Source of the DNA: Spirochaetota bacterium
GTDB taxonomy: Bacteria > Spirochaetota > Spirochaetia > DTKZ01
Direction: 5' to 3'
NCBI GenBank assembly: GCA_029562045.1
Contig: JAKQWJ010000199.1
Location: forward strand, 1 to 19,649
Length of the DNA: 19,649 nt
This document shows positions 7,061 to 16,016 of this stretch, piece after piece. Below the pieces are notes generated by a model. That model searched no databases. It saw nothing but the letters and a program-made list of their open reading frames with translations, and had not been told where the DNA came from. The position numbers and the translations under genes are program-made. Every line of letters begins with the position of its first letter. The stretch's first letter is position 1.

Positions 7061-8866
7061 TCAGTCCCCCTTCCGGAGTCTCTCCAGCAGGGATTCCGCC
7101 ACCTCCAGACTGATGCCCGCGGTCCTGGCGATATCGTAGCCCGTGGCCTCGACGATGGCCTCCCGGGAACCGTAGCGGCGGAGAATTTTCCTCCCCCGGG
7201 CCTCACCGATCCCCCGCACCGAGGTCAGGGTTTCCAGGGACAGGGTCTTTTCCCGAAGCTTCCGGTTGAACCCCGTGGCGAAGCGGTGGGCTTCGTCCCG
7301 CACCGCCTGCAGGATCCGCAGAGCCGGGGACCCCTCGGGCAGCAGCACCGGATCTTTTTTCCCCGGGAGGAAGATCTCCTCGTTCCGCTTGGCCAGTCCC
7401 AGCACCGGAACCCGCTGGAAACCCAGGGCGTCCAGGACTCCCCGGGCGGCTCCGACCTGGCCCTTGCCGCCGTCGATGAGCACCAGGTCCGGCGGCTCCA
7501 GACCCTCGTTCAGGATCCGGGTGTACCTCCGGGCCACCGCTTCCCGGATGGCCTCGTAATCGTCGATTTCTCCGGCGAGACTGCGGATATGAAACTTCCG
7601 GTAGGACTTCCTGTCCGGCGCCCCGTTCAGAAAGGCCGCCAGGGAGGCCACGGGATGCTTGCCCGAGAGCTGGGCGATATCGAAACCTTCGATCCGCAGG
7701 GGGACGGCGGGAAGACCCAGGACCGCCGCCAGATCCTCCAGGGCGGGGATGTTTCCCCGTTCGTGGAGACGCTTCCGCAGATCGTGTTCGGCGTTTTCCC
7801 GCGCCAGGTTGAGCACCGCCAGATCCCGTTTGGCCGAGGCGGCCTCCAGCCGGACAGTCCGCCCCAACTCCCGCTGGAAGTAGTCCGGAACCTGCCACTG
7901 GGGCGGCAGGGAGCGCAGATAGATCGTTCCCGGCAGCTGTTCCGCCTGCCGGTAATACTGCAGCAGGAACTGCCCGGGAAGGTCCGCCCGGTGGTCATAG
8001 ACTCCGGTCCGGAAAAGCTCCCTTCCGCTGAGCCTCCCCCCCCGCATCTGGAAAACGATGAAGGTGCAGAGCCTCTCCTTTTCCGCCCAGTCGATGTAGT
8101 CCCGGCTCTCCCCGTCGAAATCCACCACCTTCTGTCCCCGGTCCAGGTCCTCCACCGCCCGCAGGGCGTCCCGGAGGGAAGCGGCCTTCTCGAAGTCCAG
8201 GTCCTCCGCCGCCCGACGCATCTGCCTTTCCAGCATGTCCCGGATCTCCCCGGTTTCCCCGGACAGAAGGGCCCGGACCCCCTCCACGTTTTTCAGGTAA
8301 TCGTCCCGGGATATCCTGCCGCCGCAGACTCCCGAACAGCGGCCGATGTGGTAATACAGGCAGGGCCGGCCGTTTTTTTTCAGCGGGCCCCGGCATTTGC
8401 GCAGGGGGAATATTTTTTCGATCAGCTCCAGATACCGGTCCAGGGTGGACACCGCCGGAAAGGGGCCGAAGTACCGGGATCCGTCGTCCACGATCCGCCG
8501 GGTGCGGAAAACCCGGGGATACTCCTCGTTGGTGATCCGGATCACCGGGTAGGACTTGCCGTCCTTCAGATTGATGTTGTACCGGGGCTTGTGCTTCTTT
8601 ATCAGGGTGTTCTCCAGAAGCAGCGCCTCGTACTCGTTTTCGGTGACGATATATTCGATGTTCCTGATTTTCCGGACCAGCACCGCGGTCTTCAGATCCT
8701 TTTCGCCGGAAAAATAGGACCGAACCCGGTGGCGCAGATTCGTCGCCTTGCCCACATAGAGGATCCGATCTTTTTCGTCTTTCATCAGATAGACCCCGGG
8801 ATTTTCCGGAAATCGGGTGACGGTCTCCTGGAGGCTCCCGTTCCCGGGTCTCTCTTCTTTTTCCAT
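7061..8866 (-). CDS. uvrC: Excinuclease ABC subunit C
   Basis: UvrC makes both incisions in nucleotide excision repair after UvrAB marks a lesion. The chosen ATG at 8866 gives 601 residues, a normal length, with a GGAG-type ribosome site just before it; the longer open frame upstream is an artefact. Domains in order: GIY-YIG nuclease (about 20-98, with GVYLMKDEKDRILYVGKA), a four-cysteine cluster C158/C169/C177/C181 spaced like the iron-sulphur site reported in E. coli UvrC, a UVR motif (about 205-243), an RNase H-like 5' nuclease with D396 (EGFDIAQLSG) and D465 (IDGGKGQ), and tandem helix-hairpin-helix motifs (about 545-598). All key residues appear intact. I saw no familiar SOS box in the 15-base gap to the divergent gene. 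Confidence 0.97.
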   Translation of the reverse strand: MEKEERPGNGSLQETVTRFPENPGVYLMKDEKDRILYVGKATNLRHRVRSYFSGEKDLKTAVLVRKIRNIEYIVTENEYEALLLENTLIKKHKPRYNINLKDGKSYPVIRITNEEYPRVFRTRRIVDDGSRYFGPFPAVSTLDRYLELIEKIFPLRKCRGPLKKNGRPCLYYHIGRCSGVCGGRISRDDYLKNVEGVRALLSGETGEIRDMLERQMRRAAEDLDFEKAASLRDALRAVEDLDRGQKVVDFDGESRDYIDWAEKERLCTFIVFQMRGGRLSGRELFRTGVYDHRADLPGQFLLQYYRQAEQLPGTIYLRSLPPQWQVPDYFQRELGRTVRLEAASAKRDLAVLNLARENAEHDLRKRLHERGNIPALEDLAAVLGLPAVPLRIEGFDIAQLSGKHPVASLAAFLNGAPDRKSYRKFHIRSLAGEIDDYEAIREAVARRYTRILNEGLEPPDLVLIDGGKGQVGAARGVLDALGFQRVPVLGLAKRNEEIFLPGKKDPVLLPEGSPALRILQAVRDEAHRFATGFNRKLREKTLSLETLTSVRGIGEARGRKILRRYGSREAIVEATGYDIARTAGISLEVAESLLERLRKGD

Positions 8867-8881
8867 AAATCTCCGATAATA

Positions 8882-10441
8882 ATGTATAAAAGACGCGTGA
8901 AAAAGAAAACACTGCTCGCCCTGACAACGATTTTTCTCATCCCCGGGTTCTTTGCGCCCGGGCTTTTCACGCCCGGCCTCTACGCGATCCCCGAAAGCCG
9001 GGTCATCCTGGGGGAAAAGTCCGGCTTCAGCGGCCTGGCGACGGTCCAGGGGCTGGAGACGGGGATCGGCCCCGACGCCTCCCCCCGGCTGTTTCTCCGG
9101 GATCTGCAGCTCCCCGCCGGCGCGGACACGGATCTGTATCTGAGTTTCGACCAGGAGCCCCTCCGGGACCTGGCGGCGAATTACAAGGTCCGCGTCATGG
9201 GAAGCCCCGTCCCGGCCTCCCCGGGGCAAAAAATGCGGGGCCCGGCCTCCGGGGCCTTTCAGCGGGATTCCCGCCTCGTCCTGACCCCCCGGGCCGGGAG
9301 AAACGCCCTCTTCGGCCCCGGATCCGCCTGGGGGGATTTCACCATCCAGTTCTGGCTCTACCCCGCCACCCTGGAAAACGGAGAAACCATCCTGGCCTGG
9401 CGCGGGGCGGATTTCTCCGGCGACGAAACCAGGGGACAGGATTTCTCCTGCAGCATCGAGGGAAAGACCCTGGTCTGGAGGTCTTCCAACCTTTTCCAGG
9501 CCCCCGGCCTCTCCGGGGGAACCATCGAACTGAAGGGCTCCTCCCCCCTTCTGCCTCGGACCTGGCGACACCATTCGCTGCGATTCGAAGCCGCCACCGG
9601 GCTGCTGGAATACGCGGTGGACGGGATCCCCGAAGACATCCGGTACGCCGGCCCCACGGGGAGGGAAGGCGGCAGGTTCTTTCAGCCCCGGATCGGCGGT
9701 GAGGGACGGACCGGTCTGGAGATCGGCCAGGGGTTCACCGGGTTCATGGACGAACTGCGGATCGACAGGACCGCCGCCGAAGTCCCGGAACCCTCCGCCT
9801 TCAGCGCCGCGGGAGGAGGGGCGGAAACCCTTCCGGTGGACCTGGGCTACGGGGGATCGGCCCTTCTTCGCATCGACGCCCGCTACACGACCCCGTCCAA
9901 CAGCGGGATCTTCTTTTTTTACCAGATCAGCGAGGACCCGGCGGGTTTCACCGGGATGGAATGGACTCCCTTCGTCCCGGGAAAGGACCTCGCCCCGGAT
10001 GCCACCGGAAGGTTCGTCCGATTCCGGATCGAGATGTTCCCCGACGGGCGGAGGTCCGTCTCCCCCCGGTTATTCGAACTGTCCATAACCTTCGAAAAGA
10101 ACCTCCCGCCTCCGCCCCCGGCCTTCTTCGCCGCCTTTCCCGGAGACTCGTCCATCAAGCTGCGCTGGTCCGAGGTGACGGATCCCAACCTTCAGGGGTA
10201 TCTGATCTACTACGGCTCCGGGCCCGGGGTCTACGACGGGAGCGAACTGGGCCCCTCCCCCCTGCATGTGGGAAAAATCACCGAAACACGACTCCGGGGA
10301 CTGCGGAACGGGAAACTTTACTATTTCGCCGTATCCTCCTATGATGGCAGGGGGGATTACCGGAGCGGTCTTCTTTCACGGGAAGTCAGCGCCAGGCCCT
10401 CCAGGTTGCACCGGAATGACGATGACGACAATAAAGACTAG
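8882..10441 (+). CDS. Secreted LamG-like and fibronectin type III protein, function unknown
   Basis: The predicted protein has 519 residues. A basic N-terminus and hydrophobic core (about 9-29) form a signal peptide, so it is probably exported to the periplasm or surface. Residues about 150-300 read as a LamG/concanavalin-like jelly roll: FTIQFWLYPA, a central EYAVDGIP strand, and the diagnostic FMDELRIDRTAAE end. A second beta domain occupies about 315-405. A fibronectin type III module follows at about 408-505 (PPPAFFAAFPGDSSIKLRWSEVTDP, with GYLIYYG and LYYFAVSSYD strands). The tail is very acidic (RNDDDDNKD). GTG at 8897 is an alternative start. Such modules bind carbohydrate or protein, but the ligand is unknown. 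It overlaps the TPR gene by 26 bases, implying one operon. Confidence 0.75.
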   Translation: MYKRRVKKKTLLALTTIFLIPGFFAPGLFTPGLYAIPESRVILGEKSGFSGLATVQGLETGIGPDASPRLFLRDLQLPAGADTDLYLSFDQEPLRDLAANYKVRVMGSPVPASPGQKMRGPASGAFQRDSRLVLTPRAGRNALFGPGSAWGDFTIQFWLYPATLENGETILAWRGADFSGDETRGQDFSCSIEGKTLVWRSSNLFQAPGLSGGTIELKGSSPLLPRTWRHHSLRFEAATGLLEYAVDGIPEDIRYAGPTGREGGRFFQPRIGGEGRTGLEIGQGFTGFMDELRIDRTAAEVPEPSAFSAAGGGAETLPVDLGYGGSALLRIDARYTTPSNSGIFFFYQISEDPAGFTGMEWTPFVPGKDLAPDATGRFVRFRIEMFPDGRRSVSPRLFELSITFEKNLPPPPPAFFAAFPGDSSIKLRWSEVTDPNLQGYLIYYGSGPGVYDGSELGPSPLHVGKITETRLRGLRNGKLYYFAVSSYDGRGDYRSGLLSREVSARPSRLHRNDDDDNKD

Positions 10442-13400
10442 CCGCCGCGACGAACTCCTGGGCCAGGCCGGAAAGGCGTTGAGAATAGGAGACCTGGGGA
10501 CGGCGGAAAAAATCACCGAAGACCTCATCCGCGAGGACCCCGCATTCTCCCCCGCCTATATCATGCTGGGCACCATTTACGGAAAACAGGAGATGTATCC
10601 CCGGGCGATAGCCCAATTCGAAAAAGCTCTGGAGCTGCGTCCGAACAATCCGGAAGCCCTGAACAATCTGGGAGTCATGTACCGCCGGGTCGGCAGGCCC
10701 GAACAGGGCCTGCGATCCATTCAAAGGGCCATTCATCTGGACCCCCGGTCCGCCCAGATGTGGTACAACCTGGGCAACATGCACAAGCTCGATGGAAAAG
10801 CCTCCCATGCGGTGACGGCCTACACCAAGGCCCTGGACCTGGATCCCGGCTTCGTTCTTGCCTACAACAACCTGGGGACCCTGTACGAGAAGATGGGCGA
10901 TTTCGGGAAGGCCGCGGAGGTCTTCCACCGGGGGCTCCGCTCGGACCCGAACCACCCTACCCTGCGCTACAATCTCGGCATCGCCCAGCAAAGCCTGGGA
11001 AACCTGGAGGATGCGCAGAAGCAGTTCGAGTTTGCGGTCCGCTCCCGCCCGGGCTGGATCGATGGTCTGAACAACCTGGGCATCGTGCTGCAGCGGAGGG
11101 AAAAATTCGACGAGGCCGCCGCCGCCTTCCGGGAAATCCTCGCCCTGGATCCGAAAAACCCCACAGCTCACAACAACATGGCCACCATCTTCGCTCAGCA
11201 GGGTAGAACCAGGGAAGCGATGCAATCCTTCCGGCGCGCCCTGGAAGGCAGACCCGATTACCCGGTGGCGGCGGCCAATCTGGGGCAGATTCTGGAAAAG
11301 CGGGAGGCCACCGACGAGGTTCTGGAATACCTGAACTTCCTGGTGACCCACAATCCGGAGGACCGCGAACTGCGGCTGCAGTACGCCGGCGCGCTGGCGT
11401 CCCTGGGGAACTATCGGGATGCGGAGAAGCAGACCGCCGCCGTTCTGCAGAAGGAACCCGACAACAGGAAGGGTCTCCGGATCATGGGGGAAATCTGTTA
11501 CCGGACCGGCCGCAGGGAGGAGGGCGGGGAATACCATTCCCGCCTTCTCAGGACGGACCCGACGGACACGGAGTTCCGGGTGGACGCGGCGAAGGCCCTC
11601 AGGGATGCGGGAGACCTCGACGCAGCGCTGGTGGAGCTGGAAAAATACGTGACGGAACATCCCGACGGGGCCGAGGGGCAGAATCTTTACGGGGAAATTC
11701 TGCTGAAAGAGGGGAAATTCCCCGAAGCGCTGGAGCATTTCGAAAAGATCCGCCACCGGTTTCCCGACGACGGAAAAATCATCGCGAACCTCGCCCGGGC
11801 CCTTCAGGAAACGGGGAGCCATAAGGCGGCGCTGGAGGCGGTGGACCAGCTCATCAATCTCCAGGGCCGGCGGGCGAGCCCGGAGGATATCAGCCGGCTG
11901 AACGAAAGCCTCGAATTGCACGAAAAGACGGTGGAAGTCTTCGGTGAGGACCACAAGGAAGCCTGGGCGCGCAACCTGAGCCGCCTGGGGGAGCTGGTCC
12001 TTCAGTCTTCCCGGCCTCAGGAGCAGGAAGAAGGGGGAAGCCTTCTCACCGACGAGTTCCCCGTTCAGGACGAGGATTCCATACCGATCCTCGATTTCGG
12101 CGGATTGAAGGTCCAGGAGGAAGAGGACGACGAGGAAGAGCCGGAGGAAAAGATTCAGAAAGAACTCTCCATCCTGGGAGGCACTCCCCCTCTCGGGGGT
12201 CTCGCGGAAGACGGCGGCCCGCCGGCGGATCCGCCGGGCCCCCGGCCTTCGGCTGCGGGAAGGAACCTCGGAGCCCCCCGGGCGGGATCATCGAACCAGA
12301 ACGTCGGCCCGCCGGCGGGAGCCTTTCCCGGCGGCGGACCTCCCGCCGACGCCCCTCCGCCGCCGCCCTCCTGGCCGTCGCCGGCCGCGCCCGGGGCGCC
12401 GCCTCATCAGCCGCACCCGGCCATGCCTTACCCGTCTCCGCCGCCTCAGGCCTTCCCGCCTCCGCCTCAGGCATACCCCCCTCCGCCTCAGGCCTTCCCG
12501 CCTCCGGCTCAGGCCTTCCCCCCTCCGCCCCAGGCATACCCGCCTCCGCCTCAGGCCTTCCCGCCTCCGGCGGCTCCGGCGCCTTTTCCCCCGGTGATGC
12601 CTCCTTTTCCTCCGGCGCCGACTCCACAGGCCCTCCAGGCCCCGACGGCATCCTTCCCGCACCAGACGCCGACGCCGCCGGTTCAGCCGCCGCCGGCCGC
12701 CGCCCTCCGGCCCCCCGTTCCTCACCCGCTTTCGGCGGCGCCTCCTCCCCCGCCGCAGACGACCCCGCCCTCCGCGGGCGCGGCATTTCCGGCGCCGCCC
12801 CGGCAAGACCCGACGGCCGCGCCATTTCCTCCGGCTCCGCTGCGGCCTACAGGGCCATTCCCTGCGGCTCCCCAGCGGCCGCCGGCGCCATTCCCGTCGG
12901 AGGCCGAAGCGGATTTCCCGCCCTCCCCGGAAGACGCCTGGTCCGGCCTGCCGGATATTGACATCGCGGATCTGACGGAAAACGGCGATTCCGCTGCCGC
13001 AGACCTGGATGACTCGGAATCCCCGGAGGGCCCCGGGGATTCCCCCGCCCCGACGCGGGAGGAAACCCGCCGGGATCCGGACGAGGTCGCCGAGGAGGAC
13101 TTCCTGGAGGGGCTCGACCTCCCGGAAGAGGCTGAACTCCTGGAGGAGCCGGAACTCCCGGAAGAGGCCGACCTCCCGGAAGAAGCTGAACTCCTGGAAG
13201 AGGCCGACCTCCCGGAAGAGGCTGAACTCCTGGAGGAGCCGGAACTCCTGGAAGAAGCCGACCTCCCGGAAGAAGCTGACCTCCCGGAAGAAGCCGACCT
13301 CCTGGAAGAAGCCGACCTCCCGGAAGAAGCTGAACTCCCGGAAGAAGCTGACCTCCCGGAAGAGGCTGACCTCCCGGAAGAAGCTGAACTCCCGGAAGAA

Positions 13401-14198
13401 GCTGAACTCCCGGAAGAAGCTGAACTCCTGGAAGAAGCCGACCTCCCGGAAGAAGCCGACCTCCCGGAAGAAGCTGAACTCCCGGAAGAAGCCGGACTCC
13501 TGGAGGACCTGGAAACCCTTGTGGGCGCGGAGCTCCCGGAACCCGGCGGCGACGGGGCCGGAACTCCCCCGACCCCCGAAACGGACCGGACGGAAGAGGT
13601 GGCCCCCGAATGGGAAACCGCAATGAAGGAGCCGGGAGCCTCCGGCCCCTCCGCGCCGGAAGCCGCCCCGGCGGAGGCCGGGGAGGAAGAGCCGCCGGCT
13701 CCCGCGGCCACCGAACCCCTTGAACCGGACTCCCGGCCTCATGGAGGGAAGATTCCCGCGCCGCCGCTCCACGATCCTCTGGCGGGCCGGACTCCTGCCG
13801 CTCCCCGCACCGGACCTCAGGGCGGGAAGGCTCCCTCCGACCCCCGACCCGGGCCCATCGCAGGAAAAGCCACGACGGCCCTTCCCATCGACCTTCTGGA
13901 CCATCTCCTGTCGCTGACCGGGGCCCTGCCGGAAGGGAAACGCGAAGTCTTTCAAAAAAGCGATTACCGTCTCCGGATCGAGGCCCTGAAAAACCAGTTG
14001 AAGGGTGGAAAGGGTCTGCATGCGGAAGAGCCCCCTCCCCGACAGGAGACCCGTCCGCCGGGGTCCGGCTCCGTTCTGGAATCGATGAATTTTTTCGCCC
14101 TCCTTGCGGCGAATCACCCAGAGCCGGGAATCGGCGCCCTCCTGTCGGAAAAAATCTCACGCGTCGCGAAAAAAATTTCGCGGGGAAAGGGAACATGA
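10416..14198 (+). CDS. Large TPR protein with proline-rich linker and acidic hexapeptide repeats
   Basis: This is a 1260-residue protein. Residues about 10-520 are tandem tetratricopeptide repeats with clear 34-residue periodicity (NNPEALNNLGVMYRRVG, RSAQMWYNLGNMHKL, FVLAYNNLGTLYEKMG), forming a protein-binding superhelix. A Gln/Glu-rich acidic linker follows, then a Pro/Ala-rich stretch (about 610-860) with heptapeptide repeats, an acidic block of 21 hexapeptides (902-1027), and a basic, possibly helical C-terminus (about 1150-1260). There is no signal peptide or membrane segment, so it is probably a cytoplasmic scaffold. ATG 10416 is chosen (10422 is an alternative); it overlaps the upstream gene. 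Its stop overlaps the HDOD start (ATGA). The closest broad analogy is FimV/TonB-like mixed-linker scaffolds, but I do not recognise a specific family. Confidence 0.85.
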   Translation: MTMTTIKTSRRDELLGQAGKALRIGDLGTAEKITEDLIREDPAFSPAYIMLGTIYGKQEMYPRAIAQFEKALELRPNNPEALNNLGVMYRRVGRPEQGLRSIQRAIHLDPRSAQMWYNLGNMHKLDGKASHAVTAYTKALDLDPGFVLAYNNLGTLYEKMGDFGKAAEVFHRGLRSDPNHPTLRYNLGIAQQSLGNLEDAQKQFEFAVRSRPGWIDGLNNLGIVLQRREKFDEAAAAFREILALDPKNPTAHNNMATIFAQQGRTREAMQSFRRALEGRPDYPVAAANLGQILEKREATDEVLEYLNFLVTHNPEDRELRLQYAGALASLGNYRDAEKQTAAVLQKEPDNRKGLRIMGEICYRTGRREEGGEYHSRLLRTDPTDTEFRVDAAKALRDAGDLDAALVELEKYVTEHPDGAEGQNLYGEILLKEGKFPEALEHFEKIRHRFPDDGKIIANLARALQETGSHKAALEAVDQLINLQGRRASPEDISRLNESLELHEKTVEVFGEDHKEAWARNLSRLGELVLQSSRPQEQEEGGSLLTDEFPVQDEDSIPILDFGGLKVQEEEDDEEEPEEKIQKELSILGGTPPLGGLAEDGGPPADPPGPRPSAAGRNLGAPRAGSSNQNVGPPAGAFPGGGPPADAPPPPPSWPSPAAPGAPPHQPHPAMPYPSPPPQAFPPPPQAYPPPPQAFPPPAQAFPPPPQAYPPPPQAFPPPAAPAPFPPVMPPFPPAPTPQALQAPTASFPHQTPTPPVQPPPAAALRPPVPHPLSAAPPPPPQTTPPSAGAAFPAPPRQDPTAAPFPPAPLRPTGPFPAAPQRPPAPFPSEAEADFPPSPEDAWSGLPDIDIADLTENGDSAAADLDDSESPEGPGDSPAPTREETRRDPDEVAEEDFLEGLDLPEEAELLEEPELPEEADLPEEAELLEEADLPEEAELLEEPELLEEADLPEEADLPEEADLLEEADLPEEAELPEEADLPEEADLPEEAELPEEAELPEEAELLEEADLPEEADLPEEAELPEEAGLLEDLETLVGAELPEPGGDGAGTPPTPETDRTEEVAPEWETAMKEPGASGPSAPEAAPAEAGEEEPPAPAATEPLEPDSRPHGGKIPAPPLHDPLAGRTPAAPRTGPQGGKAPSDPRPGPIAGKATTALPIDLLDHLLSLTGALPEGKREVFQKSDYRLRIEALKNQLKGGKGLHAEEPPPRQETRPPGSGSVLESMNFFALLAANHPEPGIGALLSEKISRVAKKISRGKGT
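12447..12572 (+). repeat. 21-bp tandem repeat encoding a Q-A-F/Y-P-P-P-P/A heptapeptide
   Basis: Six in-frame 21-base units encode QAFPPPP, QAYPPPP, QAFPPPA, QAFPPPP, QAYPPPP and QAFPPPA. The second set of three repeats the order of the first, so a 63-base triplet block was probably duplicated. It lies in the proline-rich linker of the TPR protein and should form an extended polyproline II stretch carrying regularly spaced aromatic residues. The number of copies may vary between strains. Confidence 0.9.
13119..13496 (+). repeat. 18-bp tandem repeat encoding acidic L-P/L-E-E-A/P-E/D hexapeptides (21 copies)
   Basis: Twenty-one contiguous 18-base units, mostly CTCCCGGAAGAAGCTGAA-like, encode LPEEAE, LPEEAD, LLEEAD or LLEEPE, and a partial LLED follows. 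Units keep the frame exactly and vary mainly at two sites: CCG versus CTG (Pro/Leu) and GAA versus GAC (Glu/Asp). Third-base choices GAA/GAG and GCT/GCC also vary and reveal shared blocks, which suggests expansion by slippage or unequal exchange. Because units lack stop codons in most frames, both strands show long spurious reading frames here. Confidence 0.95.
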
Positions 14199-15073
14199 AC
14201 GCAGACCTCAACCTCAAGAAAGTGCAAACCTACATTTCCAAAATACCCGCCCTCCCCGTCACCATCACCAAGGTGATGGAGATATGCAACAACCCCAACA
14301 CCTCGCCGGTGGATCTGAACAAAGTGATAAGCCTGGACCCGGTGCTGATGGCCCGGGTGCTGAAGCTCATCAACTCCGCCTACTACGGGGTGTCCAACCA
14401 GGTGACCTCGCTGGTTCGGGCCATCATCATGCTGGGGCTCAACACCGTCAAAAACCTGGCCCTCAGCACCGCCATTCTGGGAAACCTGGGGAAAAAGGAG
14501 AACTTCAACGCCTTGAACATGCAGGGCTTCTGGCGGCACTCCCTCTGCGTGGGAGTCCTATCCAAGATCATCTCCCGTAAAATGGGGGTGGATCAGAAAT
14601 TGCAGGAAGAGTATTTCATCTCCGGACTTCTGCACGACATCGGAAAGATCCCGCTGAACAACGCCCTCACCACGGAGTTCATTCACGCCATGGGTCTCTC
14701 CGACCGGGACCATCTTCCGCTGTACCGGGCGGAGAAGCAGACCATCGGATTCGACCACAGTGACACGGGGGTCCTGATCGGGGAAACCTGGAAGCTTGGA
14801 GACGGACTGGTCGACACGATCCGATACCATCACGCGCCGCAGGACTATACGGGAAAGAACAAGCCAGTGGTCTATGCGGTGGCGGCCTCCAACTATTACG
14901 CCGTGGCCAACGAGATCGGATTCTCCGGCTCCCGCTTCCCCGAAGCTCCCGGGGCCGAAATACTGCAGTTCCTGGGCATCGACTGGGACTACCTGGACGA
15001 TAATTTCGACAGTCTGATGGAAGAGATAGACAAGGCCCAGGTCTATCTCCGCATCAACGAGGAGAACCCATGA
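14195..15073 (+). CDS. HDOD domain signalling protein
   Basis: This is a 292-residue stand-alone HDOD protein. The family, related to HD phosphohydrolases, acts in signal output, motility and stress control, usually through protein contacts. The N-terminal helical part has the typical SKIPALPVTITKVMEI start, the LDPVLMARVLKLINSAYYG motif (about 48-65) and RAIIMLGLNTVKNLAL. The HD-like core retains H115, H147-D148 (GLLHDIGK), H188 and H212-H213, so metal binding is possible though unproven. The C-terminus (YLDDNFDSLMEEIDKAQVYL) is amphipathic. Start ATG 14195 overlaps the TPR stop and has GGGAAAGGGA upstream; its own stop overlaps the next start (ATGA, 15070-15073). Tight coupling to a TPR scaffold and an MBL hydrolase suggests a shared pathway. 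Confidence 0.9.
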   Translation: MNADLNLKKVQTYISKIPALPVTITKVMEICNNPNTSPVDLNKVISLDPVLMARVLKLINSAYYGVSNQVTSLVRAIIMLGLNTVKNLALSTAILGNLGKKENFNALNMQGFWRHSLCVGVLSKIISRKMGVDQKLQEEYFISGLLHDIGKIPLNNALTTEFIHAMGLSDRDHLPLYRAEKQTIGFDHSDTGVLIGETWKLGDGLVDTIRYHHAPQDYTGKNKPVVYAVAASNYYAVANEIGFSGSRFPEAPGAEILQFLGIDWDYLDDNFDSLMEEIDKAQVYLRINEENP

Positions 15074-16002
15074 CGGCGGGAATGACGATCCGGTTCTGGG
15101 GGGTCCGGGGCTCCATTCCCTGCCCGGGACCGGATACGGTGACATACGGCGGCAATACCCCCTGTTTCGAGCTGCGCTTCGGGGATGAGGAAAAGCTGGT
15201 CATCATCGACGCCGGTTCGGGGATACGGCCCCTGTCGGACTTCATCATGAGGAATTACTTCCCCAGGGGGCCGGTGGACGCGGACATCCTGATCACCCAC
15301 ACCCATTGGGACCACATCATGGGCTTCCCCTTTTTCGCTCCCATATACATCAAAACGTCCCATCTCCGGGTTCACGGACCGGTGACCTACGAAGAGGATT
15401 CACTGGACAAGATCATCGGAGACCAGCTGCGTTACCGCTACTTCCCGGTCCGGCAGGAGGAACTTTCCGCCCGGATCGAATACCGGGAATTGAAGGAAAC
15501 CTCCTTCGAACTGGGGGACGGGATCTTCGTTACCACCAAATACCTGAACCATCCCATCCTCTGTCTGGGTTACCGGATCGAATACCGGGGCAGGGTTTTC
15601 TGCACCGCCTACGACACCGAACCCTTCCGGAACGTGTTTCCCACCGATCCGCAGGACCCCAACTACGACGCCGAAGCCGCCCAGGAGGGTGAGACCGCCG
15701 CCGCCGAGGAAAATGCGAAGCTTCTGCGGTTTTTTCAGGATGCGGATGTCCTCGTCCACGATACCCAGTACACCCTCCAGGAATACCGGGCCTCGAAAAT
15801 CGGCTGGGGCCACAGCACTTTCGAACACGCGGTGAACGCCGCCCACAGGGCAGGGGTGAAAAAACTGTATTTCTTCCACCACGATCCTCTCCGGACGGAC
15901 GCGCAGCTGGAAGAACTGCTGGAAAAATATCGGGGGATGATCCGCGGCAAAAGCCTGCTGGAGCTGGAAATGGCCCGGGAGGGGCTGGAACTGAAACTGT
16001 AA
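15070..16002 (+). CDS. Metallo-beta-lactamase fold hydrolase, possible phosphodiesterase
   Basis: This 310-residue cytoplasmic protein begins MTIRFWGVRGSIPCPGPDT at residues 5-23, typical of a COG1235/PhnP-like group that includes phosphodiesterases. The metal site is intact: H77-x-H79-x-D81-H82 (THTHWDH), then H161 (LNHP), D182 (AYDTEPF) and a late histidine (FFHHDP, 270-271), enough for two metal ions. Cyclic nucleotides or other phosphodiesters are plausible substrates, but the sequence does not decide. The ATG at 15070 is preferred because GGAG lies just upstream and it overlaps the HDOD stop; 15082 is an alternative. It is followed 14 bases later by the DsrE-like gene. Confidence 0.88.
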   Translation: MTAGMTIRFWGVRGSIPCPGPDTVTYGGNTPCFELRFGDEEKLVIIDAGSGIRPLSDFIMRNYFPRGPVDADILITHTHWDHIMGFPFFAPIYIKTSHLRVHGPVTYEEDSLDKIIGDQLRYRYFPVRQEELSARIEYRELKETSFELGDGIFVTTKYLNHPILCLGYRIEYRGRVFCTAYDTEPFRNVFPTDPQDPNYDAEAAQEGETAAAEENAKLLRFFQDADVLVHDTQYTLQEYRASKIGWGHSTFEHAVNAAHRAGVKKLYFFHHDPLRTDAQLEELLEKYRGMIRGKSLLELEMAREGLELKL

Positions 16003-16016
16003 AACGAGGAGAAGCG

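Noticed and set aside
7040..7080. Bidirectional terminator between convergent holA and uvrC
   Set aside because: No stable inverted repeat or T-tract is visible around the 3-bp gap.
7286..8881. Plus-strand extension of the LamG-FN3 frame back across uvrC
   Set aside because: The sequence is antisense to a complete UvrC and lacks domains. The signal peptide starts at 8882, which marks the real N-terminus.
12288..14217. Long antisense reading frames opposite the TPR gene, with Ser/Gly, Leu-Pro-Gly or Phe-Arg-Glu repeats
   Set aside because: They mirror the 18- and 21-base repeats, which lack stop codons in several frames. They have no ribosome sites or family features, and the plus-strand TPR frame has clear domains.
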